A DNA stretch of 64,000 bases from Guyanagaster necrorhizus (taxonomy: Eukaryota > Basidiomycota > Agaricomycetes > Agaricales > Physalacriaceae), in NCBI RefSeq assembly GCF_019112545.1, contig NW_025064912.1:135473-199472 (forward strand), read 5' to 3'. The position numbers and the translations under genes are program-made. The stretch's first letter is position 1. The number at the start of each line of letters is the position of its first letter. Under the pieces are notes generated by a model. That model did not search any database, was not told the DNA's origin, and was given only the letters and a program-made list of their open reading frames with translations. Positions 58,146-64,000 of the stretch are shown piece after piece.

Positions 58146-60563
58146 CTATACTTTATCCCGGTCCAAGCCAGCCATCTCGATATCGTCTCTGGTTGCGGCA
58201 GCTGCGTCTGGTGTGACTACAGCATCCTTCTCGACTTTACCTTTCAGCCTATCATCGTCTCGACTCAAATCTTTGTCCTTGATCATCGCGATGCTGATCA
58301 GTGTCGCAAAGGCCGTCAAAGATGCATTCAAAAAGAAAACGTCCTTGAACCCTTTCGTATACCCTTGATTCAAGATGTAGGAAACAGTGGCGGCAGAAAG
58401 TCCAGTCTCCGACGTTGACTTGGAAAGGTAAGAAGGATCATCAATGATAGTCGAGATCAGCGATTCAGATAGAGAAAGGTCGTTCATGGCTTTACGTAGG
58501 GTGTTGTTGCTTCAAAATGGTCAATCGCATGGATGGTATGAAGACGAAGAGTGGAATCAAGAGTGAGGACGCACATCATTGTCGACCCTATGGCCAAGGC
58601 CAGGGTGCCTCCGAGGTTTCGTACAAACTAGGATTGCGCATATTCAATACACATACTCACGTTAGTCAATAAGGAAACGGTACTCGCATTTCGGAACACA
58701 GTGACCACGGACATGTCCTTCCGCGGAACGCTGGCCTGAGCAGCGATTGTTGTCGGTTGCAAAGTCTTACAAAGAAATAAGCAGTGAGATAACATATCAT
58801 GAGACTCTTGTTGAGGACGCACCTGGCCAGCACCAACACCCGAAAGCAGCATGAAAACGACCATCGCGCCTTGGTTTGACTTATGGCTAATGGTCGAAAT
58901 ACAGCCGCATCCGATTGCCCAGACCGCAAAACCTGAGTGAATCATAGTCTAAGGAATGTTAAACCACATTCAATATCAGCCACAGTGAAGACATACCTTG
59001 TATTTACCCGTGCGACTAATCATCATGCCCTGTTTGTAAGCAAATGCTAATGTAAGATCATAGTGCGTTAATAACGGAGCATTACCGAAACAAAGCTGGC
59101 ACATAGTTGACCAATGAGAAGCGGTATGAGGAACATGCCTGTCGGGGAAAGCGTCTTATATAACATAAGAGACTGGAAGCCCGAGAAAACGCCTACCGGA
59201 ATGAATTGGTGTATACGCGAGAACGACTTGGAAGAACTGCGGCAAGTAGTACAATGACGAGAAGAAGACGAAACCACTTTGCAACGCTTCAGCATTATCT
59301 GGGTGCCACAAGAGGAGAACACCGACTTCATAAACATAGTAATGTACACCCCACAAACTGTCATGTGCTTGAAGATGTACACTGAGAGAGAGAGATAAAA
59401 TTAGGGAAACGCGTGCGGGAAAGGTTGGTAAACCTACTGGGAACGATAGGAAGACGTGCACCTTTCCACTCCCAGATACAGAAGAGGAAAGCGAGAAAGA
59501 AACCCGAGAACAAAGGTGCCAGAATGACAGGTGACAACCATGGGAATGTGACACCACCCTTTGCGAGATGTTAGTATTTTACTTTACTCGTAGATGAAGA
59601 TCCGCAAAACTTGCCCAAATTAAAGGGAGCATCACGAGAGTGCAGGATGTTAACGTCAATGCAGTGCCTAGATAGTCAATAGACAAGAGTTTCCTAAGAG
59701 CTCTTCAGCATTCGAGTCACTGCAGTTGTATCGACTCATGACCTACCTTCTGATACCGCTTTGTACTGGCTTCAAGGGAAGGATGAAGACCACAATCCCC
59801 GTAGCAATGAAAGAGATCGGAATGGTGACCCAGAAGCACCACTGCAAACAATGTCGGATTAGGTTCCGCGGATCTGAGGACACAGGAGACATACCCTCCA
59901 ACCGACGCTCTGGGAAAGAGCACCTCCGATGATAGGACCGACGGTGTATCCGATCGCGACGACTCCTTGAATGATACCTTGATACTTTCCCCTAAACGCA
60001 TATGAGAAAACAGCACATCAAAGAACGGCATTAGCTCACCTTTCCCTCAAGGTCACAATATCAGACACCACGATCTGCATCATGCTGACAATACCCCCGC
60101 CTCCAGCGCCAGCAAATCCTCTAAACACGATGAGCTGGATGATGCTCTTCGAAAACCCAGCAGCCAAGTTTCCGATCATGAATACCGACATGGCCATCGT
60201 CAACGCCGCCTTCCTCCCGAAAATATCGCTGAACCGTCCATACAGAGGCTGAAAAGCAGTGGACACCAGCATGTACGCCGATGGTACCCACGAGATCACA
60301 GAACCCGCATGGAACGCAGTATTGATGGTGGACAGAGACGTGGCTACGCTGACAGAGTCAAGCGCAGTGACGAAGACACAAAGACCCAGCCCAAAAAATA
60401 CGGCGACAATTTTCTTGAAAGGAAGAAGGTTGGTCTGGTCGGTCAGCTGTATTTGGGTTTTGTCCTTCTTCGACCGTGGGGTAGCTGAAGGAGTAGCACC
60501 TTCAAGGGAGACAGGGGCCTCCGCGATGGTCCCTTCGCGCGAGAGTGTAGTGGGAGTCGCCAT
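58146..60563 (-). CDS. DHA2-type MFS transporter (multi-exon)
   Basis: Membrane exporter of the drug:H+ antiporter-2 type, expected to have 14 helices. Exon 1 (60,563 to about 60,039) gives MATPTTLSREG, helix 1 with VFVTALDSVSVATSLSTI, SWVPSAYMLVSTAFQPLYG and loop motif A GRFSDIFGRKAAL. Next exons read QGIIQGVVAIGYTVGPIIGG (antiporter motif C), WCFWVTIPISFIATGIVVFI and SIDYLGTALTLTSCTLVMLP. The end is FLNASLTAFATLISIAMIKD followed by a hydrophilic tail to 58,146. The intron after 59,615 has a GC donor (GCAAGT). No lesions seen, though not all internal borders were fixed. A transporter about 6 kb from the A-T-TE gene could export its product, but this is only positional inference. Confidence 0.85.
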
Positions 60564-62192
60564 GAAAAGAGGCTGTGAAAAAAAAAAAAAAAACGAGTAA
60601 CCTGAGTGAAGGCTTTATATCTCCCGGCCTCATGTCGTTTCGATAAGAATGCATTACCCCATGTCCGTCGTGGAAGACAAGAAAAAATCGGATGATTGAC
60701 CGACACCGCGGATGTCGTCGACCGAAATTTATTTTTGGTGCTTCGTCTCAGCAGAAACTGTAGATCCGACCCCAAATTAGGAAAATACAGACACAGGGAC
60801 GCCGTTATCAGAGAGTAGCCTGCCGGTGGTAGAAAGTTAATTTTGCTGCGCGCGCTGTAAAATGAAACTCAGTTTTGGTTGAGAAGCAACAACTTGAGCA
60901 AGGAAAGGTTCAGTAGATGCCGTCAGGGAGTCGGTCCGAACCTTCCACCGGCCCCGAGAAATTTTAGGTGCTATTCTTACGTGCTACGAACCATGAGCGT
61001 AATATGTTGTTGAGATTTGTCGAAGTTATAGACTTACCGCGCGCTGCGGTATCAATTCGAACTGATACCGGCGGTGCCTAGACATGGTCGTCAGTTGCCT
61101 TTAAACCTGCTGATGCGTCCGAGTTGTGTCACATAACATCCGATGTTCCGAAGCGGAAGGGAACGAATAAAAGTGCGCTGAGGATCTAAGAGTGAACAGG
61201 CTGTTTCCTCTTTCAGATGGTCTTCAGTACTACGGGCCCTATTCGAGGGCAAACACCCTTGTCAGACTGTGACGGAAGAAAGACCCTCGTCCCCATCCTA
61301 TGTAAGAAAGACGCGTAGTAATATCAGCTCATTGGCAGGCGCCACCTCCTTAGGTCCACTGTGGAATCAATATCCAGTACTCAGTGTAGAAACACTTTGA
61401 AAGAACGGAGACATACCATCATGATACATCGCAAATCGACCACCATCTCCGCCGAGCAAGAATACGAGGCCTCACAACGGAAGAGGATAGACGTCAGTAG
61501 CTACAAAAATCAACCCTTTCTCTAATTCTCGTAAATAGGAACCTCAGTTATTTCACCGCCTCGGTGATAAAACTAATGAAATAGAGCTCTGAGTAGACGA
61601 TACAGTGCCACCAGGAGGGGGTGAGAACTTAGAAGCCTCCCAGCCGCAGTCTTTAAATATGACCGCCAATGGCCACTGCCACAACGTAACCCTAACCCAT
61701 TTCTTGATCACATAAAGTTTATGTTCTTATCCTCTTTGCCTCGTATTCTGAGGCTTACGCGTCCCTCTTACCGACAAACACACGCCACTTTCGGTGTGTT
61801 CGTACGCCCCCATCCATGTGTACTAATCCTGCCACTTTTAACTCAATGTGATTTTTATGCGTGTTTTCTCGTATCTGCACGGGAAACAGGCCTTACACTG
61901 AACTCGATGCCATCTTCGCTGTATGACTGCATTGAATGAAGTCCAAATACAAAACTTTTATCGGCAGAACGAAGGTCCTATTTTTGTCTAGGCGTGTTCT
62001 TCTGTCTTCCAAAGTGCTTCCGGACGCCGATTCTCGCAATACGACCAGGAGACGGTCGTGATCAGAGGATAATGTATAAATTGCCGGATTTTTCTCGGAT
62101 GTATAAGTCAATGACTTTTTGACCGTTGTCCATCAGTGTCTTCTACTACTAGTATGCAATGTGCTGCGACACACTCCTCACTTCCTGTGTAG
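60564..62192. other. 1.6 kb without a gene I can defend
   Basis: Upstream region of the MFS gene, with an A/T homopolymer near 60,577. Short frames only. Confidence 0.4.
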
Positions 62193-62632
62193 TGCGCCTC
62201 GGACAATCTGGCTTGAAAGTTTCCAAGATCATCTTAGAATGCATGACCTATCGCAGGCCAGAATGACAAAAGTGGGCTCTGGGCAAGGAGGAAGGGATTG
62301 TGCATATCAACGCTGCATATGTAGTCTCTCTCCATCTAGGCGTACTTCTCTGATATGCCTCAGGTACGATGCTGGAATCGACGCTTTCGATAATGCGAAC
62401 GTGAGTCCGCTCTTTCCATGCCTGGACCAGCCTGCAAGTGTACTCCAACGGCTTGTCTGAAATCATTTTGGGAGAGGCTATCAAGAAATACGACCTTCCT
62501 CGCGATAAGATTGTCGTCCTGACCAAGGTTTGTATCATTATTTCTGCACTATGATATGTCCTTCAGGGCGCTTTACTTCAGGTATACGGATTCGTCAGCA
62601 ATGACCCTGGGACACTCCTCTTTGGGGTTAGG
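62193..62632 (+). pseudogene. N-terminal fragment of an aldo/keto reductase, cut off at 62.63 kb
   Basis: Spliced reading: RLGQSGLKVSKIILECMTY, RRPE, a TGA where Trp is expected, QKWALGKEEGIVHINAA, an intron, YDAGIDAFDNAN, an intron, VYSNGLSEIILGEAIKKYDL, PRDKIVVLTKV, an intron, YGFVSNDPGTLLFG. The D-x4-Y region (FDNANVYSNG) is the catalytic Asp/Tyr part of NADPH-dependent aldo/keto reductases. Homology stops at about 62,632, exactly where CpG-poor transposon DNA begins, and the C-terminal two-thirds are missing. A C-terminal fragment of the same family lies at 44,998-45,345 on the other strand. Confidence 0.75.
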
Positions 62633-62650
62633 ATATACGTATAATGAAGT
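62625..62650. other. Right border between CpG-normal and CpG-poor DNA
   Basis: CpG is frequent up to TATACGTATAATG and then nearly vanishes to the end of the window. The aldo/keto-reductase homology ends at the same place. Confidence 0.65.
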
Positions 62651-62858
62651 ATTCTTGATGAATACCAGAAGAATGTTGTGCTCACATATTTGGTTATGGC
62701 CCAGCAGCTTTCATTGTCCAATGTTGCCATTATTAATGTCTGAATTTGATTTTTTTCTGCTTTTGCATTGAAGTCTCAAGGGGGAAAAGTTTTCATAAGG
62801 CATATCTTTACTATTTGTAGAGTTTATGGACAACATGGAATAAATAAAGATATCCATA

Positions 62859-62930
62859 TGAATGCTGGGAGTAAGAGTCATCTGAGTGCCTAGAGGTCAT
62901 GTGGACTTTCTTGAACATAACTTGGTGAAG
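62859..62930 (+). pseudogene. CpG-decayed scrap of an A-T-TE thioesterase C-terminus
   Basis: Reading plus-strand codons from 62,859 gives stop-MLGVRVI-stop-VPRGHVDFLEHNLV, aligned with WVPGARVVRVPGGHMDFLEH in the intact genes. Both stops fall on Trp (TGG) or Arg (CGA) codons of the intact copies, and the catalytic His is still recognisable. The scrap ends about 8 nt from the stop of the minus-strand Cys-rich ORF. Confidence 0.7.
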
Positions 62931-62937
62931 GAAAATA

Positions 62938-63867
62938 TTATAGATTGTTCCATTTCCCTGCATCCTTCATCAGACCAAAACTCCAAAACAGAGGGAAATG
63001 AAACTCACATGTCATAGTGAATCCTGAATTTAAAGGCCTCCCTGACTCCAAGGTGTTGATCTGCCTCAGAGACAGTGGTACATTCAGCTCCTTCATGTTC
63101 TCCTTGGTAAGTATCACTTTACTCCAAAGCTCAGATGAACCCAGGCTTGTAACCTCATCTTCCCAAGCACCCACAACAGAGCTCAAGATTGCATTGTCAA
63201 TGCCTGCACATGAATTCCTATGATCTATCCAGGTTTTCACATTGTGGAAGTCAAAGTTGCACCCACACCCCAAACAGACTAGCTGGCCCAGATGGATCTG
63301 TGCCCATGGCTCAGATTCAAGAAAATGTAGAAGACCACTCCTATCACTGTTGTGTTCATAATTGGCAGGTGCAAAGGCTTTGTTGATGATGAATACAGGA
63401 CCATTTTTAGAGGACACATAGAAGGATTGTTTCTGGCATGGAGGTAGCTTGCAGAGAGAAGAAGCAACTATTAGAGAAGGATATGGATGGGCTCCAAGGA
63501 GTTCATGTACAGCAACTATCTGTAGGTGAAAGTAGTGGAACTGCCAACTGCAACTTGATGTTCTATTGATGCCACATTGACAAGGATGGATGTTTATCCT
63601 TGTAGAGTGGCTGATCCAGCCTGATGGTGAATGAGAGGATGAAGCCAATGTCAAGTCCATTGTGGTTCCAGTGTTTTGCTGTGGGAATGGATTATAGCCT
63701 CCAGAGGTGGGAAAGTTACTGCCAGAGGCAATTGCTGCAGGTCCTGAATCTCCTGATGTCATAACAGGATGCTGGAAGGCACCAACAGATTGAGAAGAGG
63801 GTGCATTCATTGCAATAAAACCATCATGGGTGAAAAAGAAAGGAAAGGGTGGTTGATGATATGCCAT
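62938..63867 (-). CDS. Intact Cys-rich ORF of unknown family (309 aa, right copy)
   Basis: A single 309-codon frame opens MAYHQPPFPFFFTHDGFIAM. It has a Ser/Gly/Asn-rich N-terminal third, INIHPCQCGINR and CKLPPCQKQSFYV in the middle, then LLHFLESEPWAQIHLGQLVC and LGCGCNFDFHNVKTWIDHRN with a following SC. The C-terminal Cys/His spacing suggests a metal-binding fold, but I know no family for it. A broken copy lies at 12,406-13,067 in opposite orientation. It is unusual in staying open within CpG-poor DNA where neighbours are full of stops, so it may be recent, selected, or simply poor in CGA and TGG codons. Probably transposon-borne. Confidence 0.55.
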   Translation of the reverse strand: MAYHQPPFPFFFTHDGFIAMNAPSSQSVGAFQHPVMTSGDSGPAAIASGSNFPTSGGYNPFPQQNTGTTMDLTLASSSHSPSGWISHSTRINIHPCQCGINRTSSCSWQFHYFHLQIVAVHELLGAHPYPSLIVASSLCKLPPCQKQSFYVSSKNGPVFIINKAFAPANYEHNSDRSGLLHFLESEPWAQIHLGQLVCLGCGCNFDFHNVKTWIDHRNSCAGIDNAILSSVVGAWEDEVTSLGSSELWSKVILTKENMKELNVPLSLRQINTLESGRPLNSGFTMTCEFHFPLFWSFGLMKDAGKWNNL

Positions 63868-64000
63868 TGTGGGGGGCTGTTCTCAGAAGGAAGGGACAAA
63901 TGGAGGTGGTTTTATACTTGGATCATTGGCATAATAGACATAATTGACACCTAGAGGTTTCAAGTTCAAGTGGAAAATGAGACAGTAAAGGAATTGTATA
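63868..64000. other. CpG-poor flank to the window end
   Basis: Upstream of the Cys-rich ORF; no feature identified. Confidence 0.5.

Noticed and set aside
1..64000. CRISPR arrays, bacterial operons, rRNA genes, telomere repeats
   Set aside because: No regularly spaced repeats, no Shine-Dalgarno-led gene strings, no rRNA-like or telomeric sequence; intron structure shows a fungal nuclear genome.

Overview
The window reads as nuclear DNA of an agaricomycete (mushroom-forming) basidiomycete. Genes carry many 47-70 nt introns with GT-AG and occasional GC-AG borders. The families are basidiomycete-typical: an 18-exon adenylation-carrier-thioesterase (A-T-TE) enzyme, F-box/LRR proteins, a WSC-domain copper radical oxidase, a WOPR regulator and a farnesylated-pheromone precursor. 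All intron/exon models here were made by eye.

Layout. 1-13.17 kb and 62.63-64 kb are transposon territory, strikingly poor in CpG and full of TGA stops where CGA or TGG is expected. They hold a Ty3/Gypsy chromovirus (gag, protease, RT, integrase, chromodomain), several related LTRs, a second gag, a transposase tail, a tRNA-like relic and two inverted copies of a cysteine-rich ORF. Between them lies about 49.5 kb of normal-CpG DNA.

The normal-CpG core is framed by two intact A-T-TE genes in inverted orientation (13,323-17,039 minus, 943 aa; 48,645-52,392 plus, 944 aa). Exon lengths are identical except for one codon. Their T-TE halves are nearly identical while the A domains have diverged. 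The 31 kb spacer between them holds a 43-aa CaaX pheromone precursor (21,763-21,894), a dead sirtuin gene, F-box genes (one relic, two intact tandem paralogs), a WOPR transcription factor (36,762-38,173), a four-WSC copper radical oxidase (40,513-44,761), aldo/keto-reductase and TPR-gene relics, and one hypothetical gene.

To the right of the second A-T-TE gene everything runs on the minus strand: a decayed conserved gene with in-frame stops, a CCCH zinc-finger relic, a second decayed TPR gene, and an intact DHA2-type MFS transporter (58,146-60,563). An aldo/keto-reductase N-terminus is then cut off where the CpG-poor DNA resumes. Just inside that DNA a third, CpG-decayed scrap of the A-T-TE thioesterase end abuts the cysteine-rich ORF, mirroring the left border.

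Working idea (inference): a secondary-metabolite A-T-TE gene, possibly served by the MFS exporter, has been duplicated as a large inverted repeat around a pheromone/regulator interval and homogenised by gene conversion. Such arms could in principle allow the 31 kb interval to invert. Several long stretches (17.3-21.6, 21.9-24.5, 32.5-36.7, 38.2-40.5, 60.6-62.2 kb) hold no gene I can defend.
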